Positions 56,505 to 64,000 of a stretch of 64,000 bases of DNA are shown here, piece after piece. Below the pieces are notes generated by a model. It saw only the letters and a program-made list of their open reading frames with translations. It ran no database searches and had not been told where the DNA came from. The DNA is from Hanleya hanleyi (lineage: Eukaryota > Mollusca > Polyplacophora > Lepidopleurida > Hanleyidae), in NCBI GenBank assembly GCA_036873755.1, contig JAVTVY010020427.1, positions 1-64,000 on the forward strand, read 5' to 3'. Position 1 is the first letter of the stretch. Every line of letters begins with the position of its first letter. The position numbers and the translations under genes are program-made.

Positions 56505-57610
56505 ATGGAGGGATGGGTAGTGGTAGATTTAGAAGAGGATCAGGCGCAGGGTGGGGTAGAGGGTGCAGTAGGTTGGGCAGGAGTAACGGGGGAGGACTTG
56601 GATAGGGCTTTCGGAGGGCGGGCTAGTGTAACGGGGGAAGACTTGGATAGGGCTTTTGGGGTAGGGGGTAGGGTTAATCCTATGGTAGAGGGCGTTCCAT
56701 TTCGGGACATCGAGGATTTGGTGCCCCCTCCAGTTCTCGAGGTGGAGCACCCTGGTAGGTCTGCGGAGGTGGTTCCGGGGGATGGTGTTGTTTGCGACCG
56801 TCCCCTGGTGCCACAGGCTCCCGTAGATGATCGGGTTCCCCTGGTGGGGTTGGGTGGGCCAGTTGGTGTGGTCCCTGTGGATGGTACCATTGGCGGTCAT
56901 CCATTGGGGCCACAGCCGGTAGTGCCTGCTCCGGCTCCTCTGGGGGGACACATTGAACCACCTGTAGTGGTCCCAGGGGAGAGTACCACTAGTGGCCGTC
57001 CCCTGGGACCGCAACTAGGACCTCTTCCCTGTGACAGTCGGTGGATTGCCCAAATCAACTCCGACTGTCGCAGGAAAGTTTGTCCTATTTGTCAGCTGCC
57101 TCTCGGCAAGAAGCTCCGGCGACATCTGGGCTGGATACACTTTCCAGCCTGGATGTCGCCTGATAGATTCTGTTGGGAGTGTGGCCATCGCTCGTCCTCT
57201 CTGGGCTATAGTTTCCGGCACGGAGCGGACGAGCATGATTCTATGGAGGAGTGGGCATTCACCGATGACCACTGGTGGCGGTGGGTGCCCCTCCTTCACG
57301 GGTTCCTCCAGTCCCTGATGGAGATCCTGCGGGTCAGCACGTACCAGGCCTTGCTGGATTACGTGCTGGCCAACAGGCTATTTCCGAAGGAACTGGAGGT
57401 TGACCCCACGGGGAACTGTATGGCCCTAACGGTGGCCTTCGATGCTTCCCGCGGGGTCACTACCCATACCTTAAGTGTCTCCCCTCCGTCCTCGGTGTCC
57501 GCTCTGATCAGTTGGCAGGTGCTGGGACGCGTCCTGGCGTTCCTGTCAGCTGCTCAGAGGGAGCGGCTGGTCGATCCACAGCGATTGACCGGCGCTCTGG
57601 GCGTATGCCC
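56505..57610 (+). CDS. Distal ORF, N-terminal part: proline-rich region and C2H2-like zinc finger
   Basis: About 365 codons between integrase and 3' LTR. Residues ~25-60 contain a tandem duplication (VTGEDLDRAFG twice). Residues ~70-180 are Pro/Val/Gly-rich. Then comes CPICQLPLGKKLRRHLGWIHF, a C-x2-C...H...H zinc-finger-like motif, followed by FCWECGHRSSSLGYSFRHGA, another Cys/His cluster. A conserved-looking segment then runs to FLSAAQRERLVDPQRLTGAL. The frame closes at 57,629, but a one-base change within the C-run at about 57,606-57,611 would join it to the TatD frame that overlaps it. I infer one zinc-finger-plus-TatD protein, broken here by an indel or sequencing error. Confidence 0.65.
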
Positions 57611-58321
57611 CACACCGACCTACTCCTGAAGGACCTGGGGATCTTCACCAGTCTGGAGGAACTTCGGGAGTTGGTCGCTGTGGAGTATGCTGAGAGGTTG
57701 GAGATCACTTCGGTGATCTGTAACTTGGTCTTCCCGAACAGGCCGGAGCCTGGTGCCCTCCGGCGTCTTCTGGAAGACCCAAGAATACAGATCATCTACG
57801 GGATCCACCCCCATCAGGCCAGTCTTCCGGTTACGGGGGCATCCATGAGGGCCTTGGTTGCCAAACTGGATGACCCTCGATGCCGTGGCCTGGGGGAGGT
57901 GGGTCTCGATTGGCATGGACACGAGACTGACCTAGAGCGCCGGCGGCAGGAGGATTTCCTGAAAAAAGTCTTGCCGTTGGCGGTGGAGCGGAATCTCCCT
58001 GTAGTTATTCACTGCAGGGAGAAGAAGTCTGGTCAGTCTTCTGCCCATGTCAGATTGCTTGGCCTCCTGTGGGCTACTTTGCCTCCGGGGTGGCCGATAC
58101 ATGTTCACTCCTTCAATGGGAACGTCGCCGTTGCCCGCGCATGGGTGAAGCGCTTCCCGAACGTCATGTTTGGGATGAGCGCTTTGCCTCTTCGCGAGGG
58201 CGATGGCGACAATGATGAGGTTCTCAGGGAGGTGGGCATGGGTCGGCTACTCCTGGAGACAGATTCTCCATACCTGAAGCCCCCCGGAGGCCGTAATCCC
58301 AACACGCCATGGGGAGTGTGA
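57604..58321 (+). CDS. TatD-family metal-dependent nuclease domain carried by the LTR element
   Basis: The ORF is open from 57,512; the homologous part starts near residue 32. TatD signatures in order: HTDLLLK (residues 34-40, counterpart of the N-terminal HxHLD), IIYGIHPHQA (94-103), LGEVGLDWHG (127-136), FLKKVLPLAVERNLPVVIHC (149-168), HVHSFNGN (197-204) and LLLETDSPYLKPPGG (246-260). The usual metal ligands Glu129, His168, His199 and Asp251 are present. The first His of the N-terminal HxH appears to be Met32, near the frame break, so that site may be damaged. TatD proteins are 3'-5' exo/endo-DNases. The closest architecture I know is animal TATDN2-like proteins. The C-terminal end (NTPWGV, TGA at 58,319-58,321) is shorter than in typical TatD. 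It may process element DNA or act on host nucleic acid; unknown. Confidence 0.85.
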
Positions 58322-59245
58322 CCAGTGGCCTGCTGGGTGTCCAGGATGGTCAATTTGCCCCCCCCCCCCCTGGGTCATCCTGGAAGTGACCCGCCGTAAT
58401 GCCTGTCTGTTGTACAGATTATCTTTGTAGACAGGCGTTCGGTGGGTCGCTTCATGGGTCCGCTCCATCCCCATGGGTGTGGGAGGGGGAACAGATGTGA
58501 GAGACAGTCAAAAAGAAAAGGGGGAGGGAAAGTGGGAGGAACATCAAAATGAAATTAAGTAATAACCAGGGAAACCATTGGGGACTTCCTTGGATTAGTT
58601 TTCTGTAACCGGCTTCCTGGTAAAATGTGCTACAGGCTATCGGTATTTTATGCAACTGGTTTCCTGCTTAAATTAGCTGCAGGTTACCAGCACAGTTTCC
58701 AAGTTTTATGCCACCGGTTTCCTGGTAAAACAAGCAATGAGTTAGCGTTATAGTTTTTCATGATAGCCTTCCCGGAGTAACTAAGTTATGTCCTGTGTGG
58801 CGGGTTAGGCTTGCCTACCCTGTGACCTGGGTTTGACCCTGTGACCTGGGTCTGACCCTGTGACGTGGGTTCAGGATGGTATCCCTGGACGGGATGGGAC
58901 CATTGGTGACCCATCCCGTTAATTTTGGGGGGTGGTAGTAGGTGCGGAACTTTAGTACTGGTACCGTTGTGGACAGTACAGTTCTGCGGGAGGGTGTTAG
59001 GAAATATAATGTGTGGGGTTTTGAGACTTTTTAGGGGAGAAGGTTGTTATTCTTACACCCTTTTTCCCCTTGGAGCTGTCATTTTTTAGAGGGTATTTTA
59101 GGCGAAGTGCGAGGACTAGATGTCCTCGCACAACCCTATTGTATAGGGTATTTTTTATTGAATAGGTCTGTAGAGGGGCCCATGGTGCAGGATGCCCAGG
59201 GCAGGTCTGGGGGTGGTTTTCACTTAGGAAATTGGACCCTTCCCC
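58322..59245 (+). other. 3' untranslated region of the LTR element
   Basis: No ORF. It contains poly-C at 58,357-58,370, degenerate repeats of 'ACCGGTTTCCTGGTAAAA' (58,605-58,735) and triple 'CCTGTGACCTGGGT' units (about 58,818-58,870). A short inverted pair GCGAGGACTAGATGTCCTCGC lies at 59,108-59,128. Confidence 0.6.
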
Positions 59246-59265
59246 AAAAAGAAAAGGCGGAAGGG
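59246..59265 (+). other. Polypurine tract
   Basis: A 20-base, almost pure purine run (AAAAAGAAAAGGCGGAAGGG, one C) ending exactly at the 3' LTR, the usual plus-strand primer site. Confidence 0.8.
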
Positions 59266-59629
59266 TGTAGTAAATACTGCCCTTTAGCGTATAGGTAGTC
59301 AAGGGTGGCCACCCTTTACAGGTTAGTCTAGCTTTGGCAGGGCCTCCAAATGTAGCTTAGCTACCGTTAGGAGTAGGTTAGACTAGCTTACGTAGGGTCT
59401 CCAAACGCTATCTGGCTCCTGGAGTTATTGCCCCTGAGGGCGCTGCATGTAATCGGACCAATCAGGGACGAGAAGACATAGGTCCCGGGAGATACAAGTT
59501 AGAGAGGACACTCTTGCAGCAGATCTCAAGGTATTAGGGCGTGAGCACCGGGAGCTCCGAGGGATAATATTCAACAGGTAAGGCCCTGTTCCGTACCGGT
59601 CTGTTACTATAGCGAGGAAATTACTTCAA
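59266..59629 (+). repeat. 3' LTR, 364 bp
   Basis: TGTAGTAAATACTGCCC to GGAAATTACTTCA, then target duplication AGAA. It differs from the 5' LTR by six substitutions and one extra A in 'GGTAAAGG'. Confidence 0.92.
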
Positions 59630-59633
59630 GAAC

Positions 59634-60165
59634 AACAAAAATATTTCAAAAGACATAAAACATGGTTATCAAGAAGAAAAACTATTCTTTTAGCGTAAGA
59701 ACTTTGTTTTGTGCAAGAGTAAACCAGGCACATCCTGTTCCAAGAGTTACAGCCTTCCTGTATACATCTGGCTGACCCTATCTGGTCATCTGATGACCCT
59801 AATGGGTCAACATCGATATATAAAAAATAAAGAAAATAAATAAAATAGAGCTAATTCCTCCATTTTCAGACTGAGATAACCCTTCTATACCTCCAAGAGC
59901 GAGCTAGGTGCACTATCGATTGGATGGCGTGATACTGTCGCACACACTGTAATATCGTAAGAATTTGGACGTTTTCGTGAACTTTTTTTCTGTTATGCCC
60001 TGGGTCATACCTTATTGATTGATATTTATTACGATGAATGTATGAATACAACGATCAAGGAGAATATCTTCCCAGCATGGTATTAAAACAATGGAAGTAC
60101 ACAAGAGTAAAATTAAGCGAGATAAAATCACACATGTACCCTAACACTTATTGTATCTTAGAATG
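59634..60165. other. Right flank of the LTR element, no gene
   Basis: AT-rich. 59,886-59,930 is an inverted, diverged copy of the 41,665-41,710 sequence. Confidence 0.45.
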
Positions 60166-60169
60166 CAGT

Positions 60170-60468
60170 TACATATGGAAGCCGGATGCGGCCATTCGTG
60201 TCTTCGTAACTTCGCCTTACTCACAACGCGTCATGAAGTCATGAAGCCGCGAAGGAGCGAAGGCGCGAAGCTACGAAGCGGCGAAGGCGACGACGCCAAG
60301 GGACGAAGCGAAGTGACGAAGTTGTACGGCATCTCCTTCGTCCCTTCGCCTTCGTCCCCTCGCGTCTTCGCCACCTCGCGTCTTCGCCCCTTCGTCCCTT
60401 CGCGTCTTCGCCCCTTCGCCGCTTCGCGCCTTCGTCTCTTCGCGTCTTCGCGGCTTCGCCTTATGCTC
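60170..60468 (+). repeat. (GCGAAG)-rich palindromic element, copy 1
   Basis: Starts ATGGAAGCCGGATGCGGCCA and 'TTCGTGTCTTCGTAACTTCG', then a run of GCGAAG-type hexamers that switches midway (about 60,330) to the complementary TTCGCG/CTTCGTC type, ending CGGCTTCGCCTTA. It is strikingly GC-rich against an AT-rich background. An inverted copy is at 61,708-62,050. ORFs rich in Arg/Glu or Pro/Ser/Arg across it are composition artefacts. Confidence 0.8.
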
Positions 60469-60469
60469 T

Positions 60470-61144
60470 CTGTTGATTTATACATAATCGGCATAAACCC
60501 CGCTAACGAAACTCAGCTAGGCTTTGTTCCTGACATTATGAAAATTCTAGAAAATATATAACTTGAGGGACGTTTTAGTACAGTATACCGACTGCAGTAT
60601 TTTTCCATCAACCGAGAGATGGAAAAGAATCGTGTCCAGTGCCGTACGGACGTTTGAGGAGCGTTTGTGGTTGGAAAGAATGGAACTAGACACTGATTTT
60701 AATAGATTTGTAAAAGTGCACAACAAACTGGTACCGTCTGTCTGGTGGCAGCTGGTGAGACGGTATCCACAACACAAAGACTCTATACATTATCTAATGA
60801 CTCTGAGAATTACGGTGCGAGAAATGGATCAAAACGGACTGTGTCACATATGTGGAAAGCTGTATTCTGATGTTTTAGAACACATAGTATTGTCTTGTGA
60901 TAAGACGGAAAAAATACGAGATAGATTATGGTGTTCTTTCTTGAATATTAGTGATATCAACTTTAGTGTATATTTGCATGGTTTAGATGATTGGGACCTT
61001 TTACATGTGTTGTTGGGTGGTCTACTACAGTATGACATAGCAGATGAATACGACGATTTCAGAATTAACTATGTGAAAAGTATCAACGAAATGAAAAGTC
61101 AGTATTATCAGCAGCACTGTTATTTAATTCTTAATTATCGGTGA
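60470..61144 (+). pseudogene. LINE C-terminal fragment with zinc-knuckle (zf-RVT type)
   Basis: LYIIGINPANETQLGFVPDI (60,477-60,540) and, after a frame break near 60,560, a 190-codon stretch containing LCHICGKLYSDVLEHIVLSC (Cys94, Cys97, His107, Cys112 of the 60,563 ORF) followed by DKTEKIRDRLW. A C-x2-C-x9-H-x4-C knuckle near the end of the polyprotein is typical of many non-LTR retrotransposons. There is no RT domain in this piece; an RT-end fragment lies on the opposite strand at 62,520-63,240. Confidence 0.65.
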
Positions 61145-61707
61145 CATTATATTGTGAAATTGCTGACGATTGATCTGCGACATTCATGCCCACTGTAATG
61201 TAATTCAGGTCACCTAAAATGTATCTAAAAATGTATTTCAATTAACTATGTATAAAATATAAACGAAATGGAAAAAGTGTCATGGCAAGCAAAGTGTGAA
61301 TCTTATAAGAAGAGGCATAAAAAAACTGTATCTCATTGCGCTTGTTCCATTGAACATAATTATTTACCCATGTATGTATACATAGATTATCGGTATTATT
61401 GTTCTCTAAACGTCAATTATCGGTGAAATTGGATAGTTATGTTCCAGACGACTGTGATCTGTGACATACATACCCACTGCAAAAATATTGCAGGACTGTA
61501 GCTATAATGTATATAAAACTGTATTTATATTAACTGTGTGTAAAATATACACGACATGGAAAACGTTTAATGACAAGCAAAATGCGCATCTTATAAGAAA
61601 AGACAAAAAAACTGTATCTCATGGCGCTTGTTTCATTGAACTTATTTATTTACTCATGTATGTACATATACCATTCATGCTTTCCAGAAGGAGGAATAAA
61701 GATGATA
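61145..61707. other. AT-rich sequence downstream of the LINE fragment
   Basis: Contains two diverged copies of a ~235-300-bp stretch ('AATTATCGGTGA.ATT', 'GTG.AAAATATA.ACGA.ATGGAAA', 'GCATCTTATAAGAA' at 61,135-61,330 and 61,420-61,615), that is, a tandem duplication probably belonging to the LINE 3' end. No gene. Confidence 0.55.
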
Positions 61708-62050
61708 ATAATAAGGCGAAGCCGCGAAGGCGCGAAGACGCGGAGAGGCGAAGCCGCGAAGGCTCGAAGAGGGGAAGCCGCGAAGGGGCGAAGCGGCGAA
61801 GGCGCGAAGCGGCGAAGGCGCGAAGCGGCGAAGGGGCGAAAACACGAAGCCGCGAAGGGGCGAAGACGCGAAACGAAGTGGCGAAGACGCGAAGGGACGA
61901 AGGCGAAGACGCGAAGGGGCGAAAGCGAATACACGAAGAGGTGCCTTCGCGACTTCGTGACTTCGCGCCTTCGCTCCTTCGCGGCTTCGTGACTTCGCGT
62001 TGTGAGTAAGGCGAAGTTACGAAGACACGAATGGCCGCATCGGGCTTCCA
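61708..62050 (-). repeat. (GCGAAG)-rich palindromic element, copy 2 (inverted)
   Basis: Starts TAAGGCGAAGCCGCGAAGGC and ends 'CGAAGTTACGAAGACACGAA', 'TGGCCGCATCGGGCTTCCAT'; the outer ~60 bp are the exact inverse of the start of copy 1. Internal hexamer counts differ between copies. Confidence 0.8.
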
Positions 62051-62519
62051 TAGTTACAGGGCCAATAGCCAAAAACTATGGTGTCTTTCTAATTTTTCTG
62101 AAAGAGGTTGTGGTGGCGAGTAGTTTTAAACTCTACCGACGGTCATTATATGGCAATATTTTCCACTGAGTTTATAATAAATTCAGCTTTTTTAACAGCA
62201 GACCAGTTTAAAAAAAGAGGGGGGCAAGTCGGTAAATTTTTAAAGAATTCTTGTTTTTTCCCCCTTACGAAATGGGTTTCATCTTCAGTCTCTATATTGG
62301 AGAGTCTACAAGTTTTCTGCAGTTTAGTTTTCTGCAGTCTGGGTACCGGTACTTTATTGTTGTGGCCTGTTTTACGTCCTGCTTCAATCTCCAAATTGTA
62401 TGCAGAGACTCTAAGTTGTCTGTCGGTAATTCTGATTTTTTATAGTTGCTAAATAGTTTCTTTGATTGTTGCTGCATGTTTAGGAGTACATTTTCAGTTT
62501 TTCAGAGCTTTGTAGTTTA
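62051..62519. other. No gene recognised
   Basis: Low-quality coding-like remnants on the minus strand may be the decayed continuation of the LINE fragment. The plus-strand ORF at 62,108-62,452 shows no motif. Confidence 0.4.
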
Positions 62520-63240
62520 TACCTGTTATACTTTTCAAAGCTGTGAGTGAATGCATCCTGGGTAGATTGGATTACAAGTTTATTTATCGTATCTGGTTGG
62601 GGAAGACTATAGATGCTGATTGACTAGTTTAATATAATAAGTGAACCATGTGGTCATGCCGGATTCGTGTAGATTCTTACTGCATTTGTGGGCATCAGAC
62701 AACAGGGGGTTGCAAGTTGGATATTTCAGTCTCATTCTCTATTTTAGGTTAGCCGTATTTATATCAAAAGAGAGGGGTTGACTGTCTAATTCTGTTTTAC
62801 ATATAAAATTTGTGGTGTATTTGTTGACACATATATTTAATTTACAAAATTTATTATGAGCTTTTTCGAAAGGTTCCTTTATCATAATAGTGGTCAGTAT
62901 CATGAGTTAACTTTGAGATTTGTTCAGTTCCCCAATTCCAGAACCGTATAGTAATATCGGTTTAACTAGCGAGTCAAATAATTTATTATACATCCCCAGG
63001 GCTAGGATTGTTCCATTAAATGACTGACGTATGTACTTTAAGTGATGCCTTCAGTGCCTTTTGGTATAGTCGTTCACGGGTAGGTGTAAAATTGTCATAA
63101 TTATTTAAGGTGCAGCCAAGGTAGGTATATTCAGAGATGTTTTCTGAAAGTTGAGAGTACGCTAGCATGAATTTGGGCGAATTGCTTTGTTTGCATTTCT
63201 GTATAATCATTGTGTTTCACTTACGGTACTAATGTTAACT
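62520..63240 (-). pseudogene. LINE reverse transcriptase C-terminal fragment
   Basis: Minus-strand peptides in several frames, in order from 63,210: FMLAYSQLSENISEYTYLGC, TLNNYDNFTPTRERLYQKAL, KASLKVHTSV, then KLFDSLVKPILLYGSGIGE, HNKFCKLNICVNKYTTNF and CKTELDSQPLSFDI. The y-YLG...F...L..KA.kA and LfDSLVkPILLYG...i blocks are characteristic of the RT thumb/C-terminal region of non-LTR retrotransposons. Stops and shifts mark it as dead. It points towards the C-terminal fragment at 60.5-61.1 kb, which lies on the other strand. Confidence 0.7.
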
Positions 63241-63558
63241 TGAAGATGCCAACTTTTACAGAAGTCAGTGTAATTTTCTTTTCATGTAGTGTTGCAGGAC
63301 TGCAAATATTTTCAGGATACCACTGGGCATTTATGTGAAGTCATTCATACAATCGCCCACACGGCGAGAGCTCGTGAAAAATATTGTTGGCGTGTGGCAA
63401 AGGTTCAACCGCAAGGAAACGAGGGTAGTAACTTTGTAACTTACATTGAATTGCGTCCCTTTGTGTAGTGTGCTCGCGTGTAATACATTCACACTGAAGA
63501 TCTGAATGCGCGAGTACCTTTGTGCATCGATCGAAGAAGGCGGGTAAAATACACAGGC
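63241..63558. other. No gene recognised
   Basis: Short unassigned stretch between the LINE fragment and the terminal dispersed repeat. Confidence 0.4.
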
Positions 63559-64000
63559 CCATAATTACGTTGTCGAAAGGATCCATGGTGGTTAGTATGG
63601 TCTTCATACAAATAATTTGACTTTCTAAGTATTTGTGTAATCAAAATATTTTCTGGGTTCATATCTATGTGATGTTATGCAAAGCAATTGAAAGAGGTCA
63701 TGAGGGGACTAGTTTTCGATACTTAAACTGAACCTGCCTGCGATGTGAATAACTTCACCTCACCAGTTTCGATCCAGTGTCAGTTCCGATCTACTTCCCG
63801 AAACATTGCTTCTTCCAACAAAGTGGCGCAACCTTCCAATCATGGTTAAACAACAGGCCAGGAACAATAAATAGTCCAATTTGCCCTAGCCACATATATG
63901 CAACTTCCCTCAGTGGGGATCAGATAATCGACTGAAATGATTTGAATTCGACTGAAAAAACGGAAACTCGGTAGGTTATTTGTTGATAGCTCGCTTAATA
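63559..64000. repeat. Dispersed repeat, copy 2, cut by window end
   Basis: Matches 25,583-26,030 in the same orientation up to the last base of the window ('TTGATAGCTCGCTTAATA'), so the repeat continues beyond it. Confidence 0.85.

Larger units (their letters stand above)
46995..59633 (+). mobile_element. Ty3/gypsy-like LTR retrotransposon with a TatD ORF, 12.6 kb
   Basis: Near-identical LTRs (46,999-47,361 and 59,266-59,629) with TG...CA ends are flanked by AGAA on both sides (46,995-46,998; 59,630-59,633), so this is one complete insertion. Internal order: candidate primer-binding site, 2.8-kb leader, HhH/coiled-coil ORF, Gag, protease, RT, RNase H, integrase (RT before IN = Ty3/gypsy order), zinc-finger plus TatD ORF, polypurine tract. 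Base composition is clearly more GC-rich than the flanks from 50 kb onward. Hand comparison of the LTRs gives six substitutions and one single-base indel (about 1.7%), implying a fairly young insertion, yet the coding region has two in-frame stops and several frame breaks, so this copy is probably not autonomous. Confidence 0.92.

Noticed and set aside
56529..57014. 161-codon minus-strand ORF
   Set aside because: Antisense shadow of the proline-rich distal ORF of the retroelement.
60151..60561. 136-codon ORF rich in Ser/Pro/Arg and its antisense partner rich in Arg/Glu
   Set aside because: Mostly translation of the GCGAAG simple repeat; only its last ~25 codons belong to the LINE fragment.
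61461..62072. Arg/Glu-rich ORFs of 120-180 codons on both strands
   Set aside because: Simple-repeat translation of the second GCGAAG element.

Overview
The window looks like repeat-rich, gene-poor nuclear DNA of a marine mollusc, most likely a gastropod. The clues are a dispersed repeat at 45.0-45.3 kb built from GTGAGTGAGTGA plus a 'TTAACGTCGCTTTCAAC' head and a 'GTCGCCTCTTACGACAAGC' body (a style I associate with abalone-like gastropods), a permuted (Naiad-type) Penelope-like element, abundant MITEs, and a Ty3/gypsy element carrying a TatD nuclease domain. There is no prokaryotic organisation and no CRISPR array. Only one ordinary host gene is visible: a C2H2 zinc-finger gene at 36.6-37.7 kb.

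Region by region. 0-2.2 kb: AT-rich DNA and a 34-bp minisatellite. 2.25-22.2 kb: one giant satellite domain. About 60-63-bp monomers run in one orientation (2.25-11.93 kb). The same family then continues in the opposite orientation with 52-bp and 104-bp units (11.93-13.31, 14.81-14.86 and 18.26-22.2 kb). The reversed arm is interrupted by a tandem pair of TTAA-flanked piggyBac-like MITEs with a third fragment (13.3-14.8 kb) and by a Penelope-like retroelement on the minus strand (14.9-18.0 kb). The long plus-strand ORFs in this region (up to 920 codons) are satellite artefacts, not genes. 22.2-28.1 kb: mostly featureless DNA, with one dispersed repeat that recurs at the window end and a candidate TATA promoter with splice donor at 27.2-27.3 kb.

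28.1-36.5 kb: a mosaic of five copies of one dispersed repeat, a ~100-bp minisatellite, a tRNA-headed SINE with a (CTGAA)n tail, a TIR MITE, a 140-bp near-perfect palindrome and a 1.15-kb foldback element. The foldback has NRF-1-like sites and inward-facing TATA-like boxes. 36.6-38.1 kb: the zinc-finger gene. 38.8-41.4 kb: two relatives of one MITE; one holds a single 35-bp monomer and the other has expanded it to about 38 tandem copies. 41.4-47.0 kb: MITEs, a tRNA-like sequence, the gastropod-style repeat and a strong hairpin.

46.995-59.633 kb: a complete Ty3/gypsy-like LTR element with 363/364-bp LTRs, TG...CA ends and a 4-bp AGAA target duplication. Its order is leader, ORF with a helix-hairpin-helix and coiled coil, Gag, protease, RT, RNase H, integrase, then a zinc-finger plus TatD nuclease ORF before the 3' LTR. 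Gag and protease overlap in the -1 frame at a slippery heptamer, but pol carries several frame breaks. 59.6-64.0 kb: LINE fragments on opposite strands, separated by two inverted copies of a (GCGAAG)-rich element, consistent with an inversion. The window ends inside the repeat first seen at 25.6 kb.

All similarities were judged by eye. Family names rest on motifs visible in the translations.
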